Positions 35,441 through 44,053 are shown, numbered from the stretch's first letter. The stretch: DNA of 64,000 nucleotides from Bergeyella porcorum (GCF_042427575.1 NZ_JBHMFD010000012.1:244074-308073), one strand, 5' to 3'. Notes: generated from the sequence alone by a model not told the origin. Program-made: numbers and translations.

Positions 35441-35995
35441 ATGAACCGAACTTCCGTGCAGTTTGCCCAAGTAGTGGCACAATGCAGAGATTTATTTGAA
35501 AAAAAATATCAAGACTATGGCTCAGCGTTTAGGGTGTTGAGGGCATCCTCCGTTACAGACCAGATTTACATTAAGGTAAAACGCATAGTAACGCTACAGA
35601 CTTCCGATGAACAAAAGGTAGAAGACGAAACCGAAGCGGAAGGTTTTATCGCCATTGTTAATTACGCCATTATCGCCTTGATACAGCTAGAGAAAGGAAC
35701 ATCAGAGGAACTCTATGAGAATGCTGCCGAGATTTTTAGTCTCTATGATTATTTTGCCACAGAAGCACAGAAACTGATGGAACGAAAAAATCACGATTAT
35801 GGTGAAGCTTGGCGAGAGATGAGGGTTTCATCTATTACAGATTTGATTTATCAAAAAGTGTTGAGAACTAAACAGATAGAAAATAATAGTGGCAAGACTA
35901 TTGCTTCCGAAGGCTTGGAAGCCAATTATTATGATATGTTGAATTACGCCGTATTTTGCTTGATTAAAATTTCGGAAGAGGAGAACATTATTTGA
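35441..35995 (+). CDS. DUF1599 protein with an internal duplication
   Basis: A 184-residue cytoplasmic protein made of two DUF1599 repeats. The first has LFEKKYQDYGSAFRVLRASS (residues 18-37) and the second LMERKNHDYGEAWREMRVSS (112-131). Each is followed by a (V/I)TDxIYxKV helix and later by a VNYAIIALIQLEKG or LNYAVFCLIKISEE helix. The domain is thought to be nucleotide-related, but its activity here is unknown. In flavobacteria this gene often sits next to folP and a DoxX-like gene, as it does here. Confidence 0.85.
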   Translation: MNRTSVQFAQVVAQCRDLFEKKYQDYGSAFRVLRASSVTDQIYIKVKRIVTLQTSDEQKVEDETEAEGFIAIVNYAIIALIQLEKGTSEELYENAAEIFSLYDYFATEAQKLMERKNHDYGEAWREMRVSSITDLIYQKVLRTKQIENNSGKTIASEGLEANYYDMLNYAVFCLIKISEEENII

Positions 35996-36007
35996 TACAT
36001 CGCCTAG

Positions 36008-36052
36008 TATTGCTACATTGTTACATTGTTAAATTGGTATATTGTTACATTA
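36008..36052. repeat. AT-rich repeat tract (TTGTTACATTGTTAAATTG)
   Basis: Repeats of the words GCTACATTGTTACATTG, TTAAATTGGTATATTG and TTACATTAA fill most of the gap before the DoxX-like gene. It closely matches the right half of the tract at 1.76 kb. Confidence 0.6.
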
Positions 36053-36063
36053 AATATTAATAA

Positions 36064-37119
36064 ATGAAACATTTTCTGAGATATATTATTGGAATTATTT
36101 TCATCATTTCAGGAGTGGTGAAAGCGATAGATTCGGTTGGTTTTTCCTTTAAACTGGAAGAATATTTCTCACCGGTGGTTTTTAATATGCCGTTTTTGGA
36201 ATCTTTTGCATTACCTATTGCCGTTTTTGTATCAGCATTGGAAGTGGTTTTGGGGCTGATGTTGCTGCTGAGTATTCATTTGAGAAAAACACTTTGGGCA
36301 CTCATTGCGTTGTGTGTATTCTTCGCATTTCTTACATTTTACTCTGCGTATTATAATGTGGTGACCGACTGTGGTTGCTTTGGCGATGCAGTGAAGTTTA
36401 CTCTTTGGCAAAGCTTTTGGAAAGATATTGTCCTATTAATGGGGTTGTTGATACTCCTTGGACTTGATAAAAAGACAGAAACTACTGAAGTTTCTAAAGC
36501 ACGGTGGACAATGCTGTGGGCTTTATGTGGGCTATTGGCTGTGATTATTGGCATTGGCATCGTGCAAGAGCCTATCATTGATTTTAGAGATTATAAAATC
36601 GGGACCGATTTAAAAGCAGAAAAGAAAAAATTGGAAGACCAGCCATCTGAATACAAAACATTCTATGTTCTGAAAAATAAAACCACACAAGAGGAAAAGA
36701 AGATGAGCCAAGATGAATATGTGGCAGAGCCGAAATATTGGGAAGAGGGAACGCCGTGGGAGATTCAAAAAGATAAAACCACTTCGGAAATCGTGAAGGA
36801 AGGTTACCAATCAGAAATTGCAAAATTTAGAATAGAAAATGCAGAGGGTACCGACCTTACTGCCGATATTATCAATGCTCCAAAAGCGGTTTTGGTGTTT
36901 TCCTATAAACCTCAGGATTTAAGTGTTGAGGAAGTTGAAAAAGCGGAAGCCAAAGCATTGGCAAAGGCTCAAAATGCAATGATAGTAGGGGTTTCTACGC
37001 AAACCAATACTTTTAAAAATATTAAAAATGCAACAATGGACGGCACCGCCATCAAAACCATAGCGAGAAGTAATCCGTTCATCTTGGTGTTGGAAAATGG
37101 TGTGGTGGTAGAGAAATGA
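36064..37119 (+). CDS. DoxX/MauE-like membrane protein with C-terminal soluble domain (BT_3928-like)
   Basis: A 351-residue protein. Residues 1-135 contain four membrane helices of DoxX/MauE type: IIGIIFIISGVVKAIDSVGFSFKLEEYF (in part), the ALEVVLGLMLLL helix and the TDCGCFGDAVKFTLWQSFWKDIVLL region with a CxC pair, as in MauE-like proteins linked to disulfide chemistry. A fifth helix lies near 145-165. The remaining 180 residues are charged and periplasmic or cytoplasmic, ending in a short thioredoxin-fold-like region (MIVGVSTQ, NPFILVLENGVVVEK). Role is unknown; envelope redox is inferred. Confidence 0.8.
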   Translation: MKHFLRYIIGIIFIISGVVKAIDSVGFSFKLEEYFSPVVFNMPFLESFALPIAVFVSALEVVLGLMLLLSIHLRKTLWALIALCVFFAFLTFYSAYYNVVTDCGCFGDAVKFTLWQSFWKDIVLLMGLLILLGLDKKTETTEVSKARWTMLWALCGLLAVIIGIGIVQEPIIDFRDYKIGTDLKAEKKKLEDQPSEYKTFYVLKNKTTQEEKKMSQDEYVAEPKYWEEGTPWEIQKDKTTSEIVKEGYQSEIAKFRIENAEGTDLTADIINAPKAVLVFSYKPQDLSVEEVEKAEAKALAKAQNAMIVGVSTQTNTFKNIKNATMDGTAIKTIARSNPFILVLENGVVVEK

Positions 37120-37129
37120 TGGTTGTGTA

Positions 37130-37321
37130 GTCTGTACAATGTATGATGTACAATGTATGATGTACAATGTACAATGCACAATGTATAATGTATGATGTAT
37201 AATGTACAATGTATAATGTACGATGTATAATTAGAAAAATCATATTACATTGTACCTATTACAATACTACAATAAAAAAAAATCATATTACATTGTACAT
37301 ATTACATACTACAAAATAAAA
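37130..37321. repeat. TGTACAATG/TATGATG microsatellite-like tract plus a 43-bp tandem duplication
   Basis: From 37133 to about 37230 the sequence is a run of degenerate 9-11-base units (TGTACAATG, TATGATG, TATAATG). Then a 43-bp segment beginning AAAATCATATTACATTGTAC occurs twice in tandem (starts near 37236 and 37279). The whole 223-base gap before the TerB-like gene has no coding potential that I would accept. Confidence 0.8.
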
Positions 37322-37343
37322 AGAATAATAAATAAAAATAAAT

Positions 37344-37694
37344 ATGCAAAAATCAAACAAATCCATTGCGGGTTACCATTTGCTGATGATATTATCAGCC
37401 GTAGACCACGAGTTTTCTCCAGAAGAGGGAATGAAAATTCAAGAATATTTAGCGGAAGAATTTCCTTTCCGTATGAATCTGGATAATGAGCTAGACATCA
37501 TTGCGACGCTTCAGCCCGAAGCTTGGAAAGATCATTTTGAATTTCACGCCAGATGCTTCTTAGACGATTCTACAGAGGCAGAAAGACAAAACTTTGTAGC
37601 TTTTGCGAAAACCCTTATCAAAGCAGATGATGAGGTAACAGAAAGAGAACATCAGTTCTATACCCTATTGAAACATATTTGGAATTTGAAATAG
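37344..37694 (+). CDS. TerB-like (DnaJ-N-like helical) protein
   Basis: A 116-residue all-helical cytoplasmic protein resembling TerB/TerB-like domains: GYHLLMILSAVDHEFSPEEGMKIQEYL (in part) for the first helix pair, then FLDDSTEAERQNFVAFAKTLIKADDEVTEREHQFYTLLK (in part), with the paired acidic motifs of TerB. No other tellurite-resistance genes are near, so it should not be called a resistance gene. The upstream gap is a long repeat tract, and the S9 peptidase starts 52 bases downstream. Confidence 0.8.
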   Translation: MQKSNKSIAGYHLLMILSAVDHEFSPEEGMKIQEYLAEEFPFRMNLDNELDIIATLQPEAWKDHFEFHARCFLDDSTEAERQNFVAFAKTLIKADDEVTEREHQFYTLLKHIWNLK

Positions 37695-37746
37695 AGGTGT
37701 TAATGTAGCAATGTACAGTAATACAACCAAACTAACAGCATAAAAA

Positions 37747-39873
37747 ATGAAAAAACTATTCACGGCAAGTGTTATTGCTTTTACAGGTATGATGAATGCA
37801 CAGCAATTTCCCAAGGTAAAACCACCCGTTGCGGAAAAACAATCCCACATCAGAACCATTCACGGGGATACGGTGGAAGACCCTTACTATTGGATGATAG
37901 ATTATTTCAAAAAAGGAAAAGACAGCACCAAGGTGATTAAGTATCTCACGGAGGAAAACCAATATTTGGAAAAAATGATGGCGGATACAAAACCCCTTCA
38001 AGACAAACTTTTCCAAGAAATGAAAGCCCGCGTGAAGGAAAAAGACGAATCGGTGCCTACTTTCAAAAATGGATATTATTACTACTCCAAAACCGAGGAA
38101 GGCAAGCAGTATTATAAATATTGTAGAAAAAAAGGCAGTCTTGATGCACCAGAAGAAATCCTCCTAGATGTGGATAAAATGGCAGAAGGCAAGGCATATT
38201 ATTCCGTGGGAGGAATGAGTATTAGCCCGAATAATCAGCTGATGATTTTCGGGGTAGATGATGTTTCCAGAAGACAATACAAATTGTTTTTAAAAGATTT
38301 AAAAACAGGAAAAGTTACCGACCTTAACATTAAAAACACCTCTGGAAATGCCACTTGGGCAAATGATAATAAAACCATTTTCTACACCGCCAACAATCCC
38401 GTTACCCTTCTATCAGAGCGTATTATGCGTCATAGCCTCGGTACAGATTCCCAAAACGACGTGGTGGTGTACCAAGAAAAAGACAATACCAACTATATAG
38501 GGCAATACAAATCTAAAAACGAAAAATACATCTTCATCAGCTCAGCTGCCACTACATCTTCGGAAATTAGATACATCTCTGCCGATGAGCCAATGGCGGA
38601 GTTCAAGGTGTTCCAGCCAAGGATGAAAGATGTCTTATACAGCGTAACGGCTTTGGAAGACAAGTTTCTGGTAAGAACCAATAAAGATGCTCTGAACTTC
38701 AAAATCGTAGAAACACCACTCAATAAAACAACGGTAGAATATTGGAAAGATTTTATTCCGCACCGTAAAGAGGTTTTGATGAGTGGCGTTACCGAGTTTA
38801 AAAACTTCCTAGTCTTCCAAGAACGCTACAATGGGCTTACCCAATTGGTGGTAATGAACCGAAAAACAGGCAAAAAAGAACAGATTAAATTTGATGAACC
38901 AACCTACACGGTTTTTGCATCAGGAAACCCAGAGTACAATACAGATAACTTCCGCTTTGGCTACACTTCTATGATTACGCCAAGCTCCCAATACGAGCAA
39001 AATCTCCAAACGGGAAAAAGAACCCTTCTGAAACAACAAGAGGTTTTGGGCGGATATGATAAAAACCAATATGTTACCGAAAGACTTTTTGCCACTGCGA
39101 ATGACGGTACTAGAATCCCAATTTCCATCGTGTACAAAAAAGGCTTTAAGCGAGATGGTAAGCAGCCACTTTTGCTCTACGCCTATGGTTCCTATGGAAG
39201 CTCTATGGACGCCACATTCAGCTCCCCAAGGTTGAGCCTTTTGGAGAGAGGCTTTGCCTATGCCATTGCCCACATCCGTGGCGGGCAAGAGATGGGACGC
39301 CAGTGGTACGAAGATGGTAAAATGATGAAAAAGAAAAATACCTTTACCGATTTCATCAACGCAGGAGAATTTTTGGTGAAAGAACAATACACCTCTCCGA
39401 AGCATCTATATGCCCAAGGGGGAAGTGCAGGAGGGCTCCTAATGGGTGCTGTAGCCAATATGAAACCAGAGCTTTGGAACGGTATCATCTCTCAAGTGCC
39501 TTTCGTAGATGTGGTCAATACAATGCTGGACGAGTCTATCCCACTTACCACCAACGAGTATGACGAGTGGGGAAATCCTAATAATAAGGAAGCTTATTTC
39601 TATATGAAATCTTACTCCCCTTATGAGAATATCGAAAGGAAAAACTATCCTCATCTTCTCATCACCACGGGGCTTCACGACTCGCAAGTGCAGTATTTTG
39701 AACCAGCCAAATGGACAGCAAAACTGCGAGACCTGAAAACCGATAACAATGTCCTTTTCCTAAAAACCGATATGGAATATGGGCACGGTGGAGCTTCTGG
39801 AAGGTTTGATTACCTGAAAGACATCGCTCTGGTCTATGCTTTTATGTTTAAATTAGAAGGCATTAATAAATAA
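37747..39873 (+). CDS. Secreted S9 prolyl oligopeptidase (protease II / oligopeptidase B type)
   Basis: A 708-residue serine peptidase with a signal peptide (about 1-18, MMNAQ), so it is exported, unlike cytoplasmic E. coli PtrB. Residues 20-430 form the beta-propeller that limits access to small peptides. The catalytic domain has GGSAGG with Ser560, LHDSQV with Asp645 and YGHGGASG with His680. Length is normal. It cleaves after basic or prolyl residues in family members; specificity is not readable here. A hairpin just after the stop acts as terminator. Confidence 0.92.
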   Translation: MKKLFTASVIAFTGMMNAQQFPKVKPPVAEKQSHIRTIHGDTVEDPYYWMIDYFKKGKDSTKVIKYLTEENQYLEKMMADTKPLQDKLFQEMKARVKEKDESVPTFKNGYYYYSKTEEGKQYYKYCRKKGSLDAPEEILLDVDKMAEGKAYYSVGGMSISPNNQLMIFGVDDVSRRQYKLFLKDLKTGKVTDLNIKNTSGNATWANDNKTIFYTANNPVTLLSERIMRHSLGTDSQNDVVVYQEKDNTNYIGQYKSKNEKYIFISSAATTSSEIRYISADEPMAEFKVFQPRMKDVLYSVTALEDKFLVRTNKDALNFKIVETPLNKTTVEYWKDFIPHRKEVLMSGVTEFKNFLVFQERYNGLTQLVVMNRKTGKKEQIKFDEPTYTVFASGNPEYNTDNFRFGYTSMITPSSQYEQNLQTGKRTLLKQQEVLGGYDKNQYVTERLFATANDGTRIPISIVYKKGFKRDGKQPLLLYAYGSYGSSMDATFSSPRLSLLERGFAYAIAHIRGGQEMGRQWYEDGKMMKKKNTFTDFINAGEFLVKEQYTSPKHLYAQGGSAGGLLMGAVANMKPELWNGIISQVPFVDVVNTMLDESIPLTTNEYDEWGNPNNKEAYFYMKSYSPYENIERKNYPHLLITTGLHDSQVQYFEPAKWTAKLRDLKTDNNVLFLKTDMEYGHGGASGRFDYLKDIALVYAFMFKLEGINK

Positions 39874-39878
39874 TTATG

Positions 39879-39919
39879 AAAACACTTTCTTCTCTTAATG
39901 GAGGGGAAAGTGTTTTGGA
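39879..39919 (+). terminator. Hairpin terminator after the S9 peptidase
   Basis: An 11-bp perfect stem (AAAACACTTTC with GAAAGTGTTTT) with a 16-base, partly paired loop begins 6 bases after the stop. An upstream in-frame ATG of the next gene falls inside this hairpin, which argues against its use. Confidence 0.7.
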
Positions 39920-39935
39920 TTTAAAATCAAAATAT

Positions 39936-40499
39936 ATGTTTCATTTTTTAGAATCTTTGGATATACTTCATCAAAGCTTTTGGTATATTGCTTTGGGAAG
40001 TAGTTTGATTTTTTTAATTCAGACGATACTCACCTTTGTAGGGAGTGGTGATTCAGATGGTATAGCGGCAGATTTTGACGGAGGATTAGATGAGGCAGAA
40101 GGTCCTTTTCAGCTATTTTCATTTAGAAATTTAATTAATTTCCTCTTAGGATTTGCTTGGACGGGAGTTGCCTTTTATGAAAACATCGAGAACAAAATGC
40201 TGCTTATCCTTCTCGCTACCGTTGTAGGGATTGGCTTTGTACTATTGTTTTTGGTGTTGATTAAGCAGATACTTAAGCTTACGGAAGATAATACTTTTGA
40301 CATTCAAAAATTGGTAGGAAAGACAGGAGAAGTGTACCTTAGAGTTCCTGCAAATTTATCTGGAAAGGGAAAGGTGCAAATCTCCTTGAATGGTACGAAT
40401 AGGGAATTGCCTGCAATGACGCGTTCCCAAGACGGTATTCCATCTGGTAATTTGGTAAAAGTAATAGCCGTGGAAGATGGTATCTTAGTGGTAGAGTAG
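39936..40499 (+). CDS. NfeD/YuaF-like membrane protein, partner of flotillin
   Basis: A 187-residue inner-membrane protein from the chosen ATG (an ATG 20 codons upstream lies in the terminator hairpin). Three hydrophobic helices occur in residues 10-115. The C-terminal 70 residues form a small OB-fold-like domain (LVGKTGEVYLRVPANLSGKGKVQISLNG, in part; ending VEDGILVVE). This layout matches NfeD/YuaF proteins, which pair with flotillin; the flotillin gene follows 46 bases later. An acidic DSDGIAADFDGGLDEAEG loop between the helices is distinctive. Confidence 0.82.
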   Translation: MFHFLESLDILHQSFWYIALGSSLIFLIQTILTFVGSGDSDGIAADFDGGLDEAEGPFQLFSFRNLINFLLGFAWTGVAFYENIENKMLLILLATVVGIGFVLLFLVLIKQILKLTEDNTFDIQKLVGKTGEVYLRVPANLSGKGKVQISLNGTNRELPAMTRSQDGIPSGNLVKVIAVEDGILVVE

Positions 40500-40545
40500 A
40501 AAAATTGATAAAATATTATTTAGATAAATAAAAAAAATAAAAGAT

Positions 40546-42126
40546 ATGGAAATTTTAATTTTAATTGTAGCTCTAGTAATAGTGTTATTTGTCACGTTCT
40601 TGGCGCTTATTTCTCGCTATAAACGTTGTCCTTCAGACAAAATATTGGTTATTTATGGAAAAACAGGAGGTAGCTCGGCAAAATGTATTCACGGAGGTGG
40701 AGCCTTTGTGTGGCCTGTAATTCAGGATTTTGCATATTTGGATTTGAAACCCATTTCCATAGAGGCTAATCTCACCAATGCCCTTTCTCGTCAAAATATA
40801 CGAGTAGATGTACCGTGTCGTTTTACTATTGCGATTTCCACTGAACCCGATACGATGGGGAATGCAGCCGAAAGACTTTTAGGATTATCCCCAGATCAGA
40901 TTCAAGAACTATCAAAAGATATTCTATTTGGTCAATTGCGTTTGGTAATTGCTACAATGACGATTGAGGAAATCAACTCGGATAGAGACAAGTTTTTGGA
41001 TAACATCTCCAAAAATGTGGATACAGAGTTGAAAAAAATAGGACTAAAACTCATTAATGTCAATGTTACCGACATTAAGGATGAATCTGGATACATAGAA
41101 GCCTTAGGAAAAGAAGCCGCAGCAAAAGCCATTAATGAAGCTAAAATCTCTGTGGCAGAACAGGAGAAAATAGGAGAGACAGGTAAGGCTCTTGCCGATA
41201 GAGAAAAAGATGTGCAAATTACCGAGACCAATAGAGATAGAGATGTAAGAATTGCAGAAACCAATAGAGATAGAGATGTTCAGATTGCGATTACCCAAAA
41301 AGATAGAGAGGTAAGTATAGCATCAGCACAGAAAGATGAATCTATCGGTAAGGCAGAAGCCGAAAAAGAATCTAGAATAGCCACATCTCTAGCCAATTCC
41401 TTAGCGGTAAAAGGAGAAAACGAAGCGAGAATTACCATCGCAAATTCTGATGCCCAAAGGAGAGAAAAAGAAGCAGAAGCTTTGAAAATAGCCACTACGG
41501 CAGAGAAAGTTCAGGCAGCGAGAGCATTGGAAGAATCTTATGTAGCAGAGCAAAAAGCAGAAGCCGCTAGAGCGGAGAGAGAGCGTTCTACACAGAATGC
41601 CAATATCGTAGTTCCTGCAGAAATATCCAAGCAGAAAGCCATTATTGATGCACAAGCTGAAGCTGAAAAAATCCGTCTGAAAGCCAAAGGGGAAGCTGAT
41701 GCTATTTTTGCGAAAATGGAAGCTGAAGCCAAAGGACTTTATGAAATCCTAACCAAACAAGCTGAAGGGTATGACCAAGTGGTGAAAGCAGCAGGAGGTG
41801 ATGCTAATAATGCGTTCCAACTTCTCTTGATTGAAAAATTGCCAGAATTGGTGAAAACACAAGTGGAAGCGGTGAAGAATATTAAGATTGATAAAATTAC
41901 AGTGTGGGATGGTGGTAATAATGCTGATGGAAATACATCTACGGCTAATTTTGTTTCAGGGATGATGAAAACAGTACCTCCGCTTAATGATTTGTTCAAT
42001 ATGGCAGGGCTTAATCTACCCAATTATTTGAAGGGAAAAGACGAACCTCAAAATAATGCTATTGAAGAAAACAATACCTCTGTGGAAACGTTGGAAACCC
42101 CGACACAAGAGAATCAACCTCTTTGA
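40546..42126 (+). CDS. Flotillin / SPFH-domain protein (YqiK type)
   Basis: A 526-residue membrane-associated scaffold of lipid microdomains. Residues 4-22 are an N-terminal membrane hairpin or helix, the SPFH/PHB domain covers about 30-185, and a long coiled coil covers 190-420. In the coiled coil, residues 222-276 are five near-perfect 11-residue repeats (DVQITETNRDR, DVRIAETNRDR, DVQIAITQKDR, EVSIASAQKDE, SIGKAEAEKES). The distal part holds the conserved flotillin segment AKAEADAIFAKMEAEAKGLYEIL-like and a polar tail. Downstream of the NfeD-like gene in a probable operon. Confidence 0.92.
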   Translation: MEILILIVALVIVLFVTFLALISRYKRCPSDKILVIYGKTGGSSAKCIHGGGAFVWPVIQDFAYLDLKPISIEANLTNALSRQNIRVDVPCRFTIAISTEPDTMGNAAERLLGLSPDQIQELSKDILFGQLRLVIATMTIEEINSDRDKFLDNISKNVDTELKKIGLKLINVNVTDIKDESGYIEALGKEAAAKAINEAKISVAEQEKIGETGKALADREKDVQITETNRDRDVRIAETNRDRDVQIAITQKDREVSIASAQKDESIGKAEAEKESRIATSLANSLAVKGENEARITIANSDAQRREKEAEALKIATTAEKVQAARALEESYVAEQKAEAARAERERSTQNANIVVPAEISKQKAIIDAQAEAEKIRLKAKGEADAIFAKMEAEAKGLYEILTKQAEGYDQVVKAAGGDANNAFQLLLIEKLPELVKTQVEAVKNIKIDKITVWDGGNNADGNTSTANFVSGMMKTVPPLNDLFNMAGLNLPNYLKGKDEPQNNAIEENNTSVETLETPTQENQPL

Positions 42127-42238
42127 TACTCAAAAATCCAATCAATTTGAAAATAAATGAGTATCAATATCCCCAAAAGTATGTAAAAATCTAATGGTAA
42201 CATTCGTGATGAATCCAAGATAGAGTTGCATACATCTG

Positions 42239-42272
42239 AAAATCCCACCGCTAAAATGTGTGGGATTTTTTT
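42239..42272 (+). terminator. Terminator of the NfeD-flotillin operon
   Basis: An 8-bp perfect stem (AATCCCAC with GTGGGATT) and 11-base loop are followed by a run of T residues. Confidence 0.85.
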
Positions 42273-42295
42273 GATTCAATGTGCTTAGGCTAAAA

Positions 42296-42500
42296 GGAGG
42301 GCGATTTTCTACTCGTTAAATTTCTTGCTGCAGATGTGCGGGAGCTTTTCTAATGATTAGATTTTCTCAATCTGAAATGCGGGAGACTTTCTAACCATTT
42401 TTTTTCTTCCCGCGGAAATGTTTGGCGTTTTCTAAGCGTTAGAAAATGCCAAGATGCAATGCAGGGGATTTTCTAATGATTTTATTTGCTGCCGCAATTC
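42296..42500. repeat. Five-unit tandem array with an exact 41-bp period
   Basis: The gap 42127-42673 (547 bases) contains a terminator, this array and one -7 element, and no gene. Units start at 42296, 42337, 42378, 42419 and 42460. The shared core is about TGCGGGAG.TTTTCTAATGATT, then a T-rich run and a CTGCAGATG-like end. Units are diverged from each other outside the core. The fourth unit contains its own hairpin (GGCGTTTTCTAA with TTAGAAAATGCC, 42424-42450). Confidence 0.8.
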
Positions 42501-42623
42501 GTATTTGGATAAATTAATCATTAAACCGACTTAAAATTTGAGGATTTTATAAAATTTGTTTCTTCGATAGGATGAAGCGAGGTCTTTCTCAATTATTTTT
42601 TCGGATATTATGCAAATAAAATC

Positions 42624-42631
42624 TATTTTTG
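42624..42631 (+). promoter_or_regulatory. -7 element for the ABC permease gene
   Basis: TATTTTTG matches TAnnTTTG and is followed by a purine-rich AAGGAGAA. It lies 42 bases before the ATG. No -33 TTG at the usual distance. Confidence 0.4.
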
Positions 42632-42673
42632 CAAGGAGAATGGCTTTTTGGAGCCTTATAAATAGAAAATCAA

Positions 42674-43993
42674 ATGAAAAACATCATCATCATAACCAAA
42701 AGAGAGTACCTTACGCAAGTCAAGAAAAAATCTTTTATCCTGCTTACCTTATTAGCTCCCTTGCTTATTGTGGCTTTCGGAGCGTTGATTGCCCTAATGT
42801 TCAAGGCGAATGAAACCCAATACACCATCAATGTAATTGATAAAAGTGGGCATTTTCAAAAACAATTAAAGTCTGATGAGCAACTGAAATATGTCTTTGT
42901 GCCCGCTGGTACAGAGACCGCCCTGAAAACCTCCCTAAAAGATATGGAAGGGGTAGATGGGCTGCTGATAATCCCTGCTTTGAAAGAAGATAACTACGCC
43001 CAATGGGAACAAGATTTAACCCTTTTGGTAAACAAGAAGATTGGCTTTAATACCCAGAAAAGTATCAGTGCGGCATTGGAGAAGGTTCTTCGGCAAGAGA
43101 AGATTTTGAGATTAGGCTTGGAGGAGTCCAAAATCAAAGATTTGGATAAAGGTATTAGCCTCAATACCATTAATGTAGTGAATGACAATGCGGAAGATGA
43201 TGACTTGGCTTTCGGCGTAAAATACGGGCTAAGTATGGGGCTGATGTATGTGGTTTTTATGTTCATCATCATCTACGGGGTGCGGGTGATGCGTAGTGTG
43301 CTGGAGGAGAAAAATAATAGAGTAGTAGAGGTCATTATCTCTTCGGTAAAGCCTTTTGAACTGATGCTGGGAAAAATCTTTGGGGTAACCTTGGTAGCTC
43401 TCACGCAGTTCTCGGTTTGGATTACGATGACCCTTGCTGCCGCAATGGTTTTTAATACCAGTTTTGTAAGTGCTCGGGGGAACCAACTTCCTGTTTCTGA
43501 AGAGCAACAAGCAGCGATGGAGCAGATGGATATTCAGCAAATGCTGGTGCAAGTTTCTCATATTTTATTAGAAATGAATGCACCATTGATTATATTTGTT
43601 TTCGTGGTATTCTTTCTATTAGGATATATCTTTTATAGTGCAATGTATGCTGCAATAGGCTCTGCGGTGGATAATGAAACGGAGACCCAGCAATTTACCC
43701 TTTTCGCCATTTTACCTTTGATGCTGGGGATGTACGGAAGTATGACGATAATGAATAACCCTGAGGGGCCACTTGCCTTTTGGCTTTCCATCATACCATT
43801 TACCTCTCCTGTCGCTATGATTGCACGGATTCCTTTTGGGGTACCTCTATGGCAGGTAGGGCTGTCTATTTTTCTTTTGGCGGTTAGTACTTTAGGGATG
43901 GTTTTGGTGGCGGCTAAAATTTATAAAGTAGGCGTTCTAATGTACGGCAACAAAGCTACCCTGAAAGAAATCTGGAAATGGATCAGGGAGTAA
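42674..43993 (+). CDS. ABC-2 type transporter permease, NatB-like
   Basis: A 439-residue inner-membrane permease. An N-terminal REYLTQVKKKSFILLTLLAP helix is followed by a large extracytoplasmic domain (about 45-180) and five C-terminal helices, including the YGVRVMRSVLEEKNNRVVEVIISSVKPFELMLGK block (in part), typical of the NatB/YhaP ABC-2 exporter family. Its ATP-binding partner, which usually lies immediately upstream, is absent: the preceding 550 bases are a terminator and a repeat array. It may work with an ATPase encoded elsewhere. The substrate is unknown. Confidence 0.88.
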   Translation: MKNIIIITKREYLTQVKKKSFILLTLLAPLLIVAFGALIALMFKANETQYTINVIDKSGHFQKQLKSDEQLKYVFVPAGTETALKTSLKDMEGVDGLLIIPALKEDNYAQWEQDLTLLVNKKIGFNTQKSISAALEKVLRQEKILRLGLEESKIKDLDKGISLNTINVVNDNAEDDDLAFGVKYGLSMGLMYVVFMFIIIYGVRVMRSVLEEKNNRVVEVIISSVKPFELMLGKIFGVTLVALTQFSVWITMTLAAAMVFNTSFVSARGNQLPVSEEQQAAMEQMDIQQMLVQVSHILLEMNAPLIIFVFVVFFLLGYIFYSAMYAAIGSAVDNETETQQFTLFAILPLMLGMYGSMTIMNNPEGPLAFWLSIIPFTSPVAMIARIPFGVPLWQVGLSIFLLAVSTLGMVLVAAKIYKVGVLMYGNKATLKEIWKWIRE

Positions 43994-44038
43994 TGAAAAG
44001 GCTTTTACTTTCCTAATGAATATTTTTTGAAAAAGTGT

Positions 44039-44053
44039 TACATTTGCACAATG
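44039..44053 (+). promoter_or_regulatory. -7 element TACATTTG placed for a leaderless ruvX
   Basis: TACATTTG (44039-44046) matches TAnnTTTG. The ruvX ATG follows after 4 bases (TTTGCACAATGGG), so the start of transcription would coincide with the start codon. The spacing and sequence are almost the same as at 5621-5635. Confidence 0.55.

Noticed and set aside
37344..37694. Tellurite-resistance gene
   Set aside because: The TerB-like fold is shared by many proteins unrelated to tellurite, and no ter partners are near.
42296..42500. 41-bp array as a CRISPR or integron-like array
   Set aside because: There is no invariant repeat separated by unique spacers, and no cas or integrase gene.
42610..42813. 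Open frame of 67 codons before the ABC permease
   Set aside because: It overlaps the start of the permease in another frame and its product has no family features.
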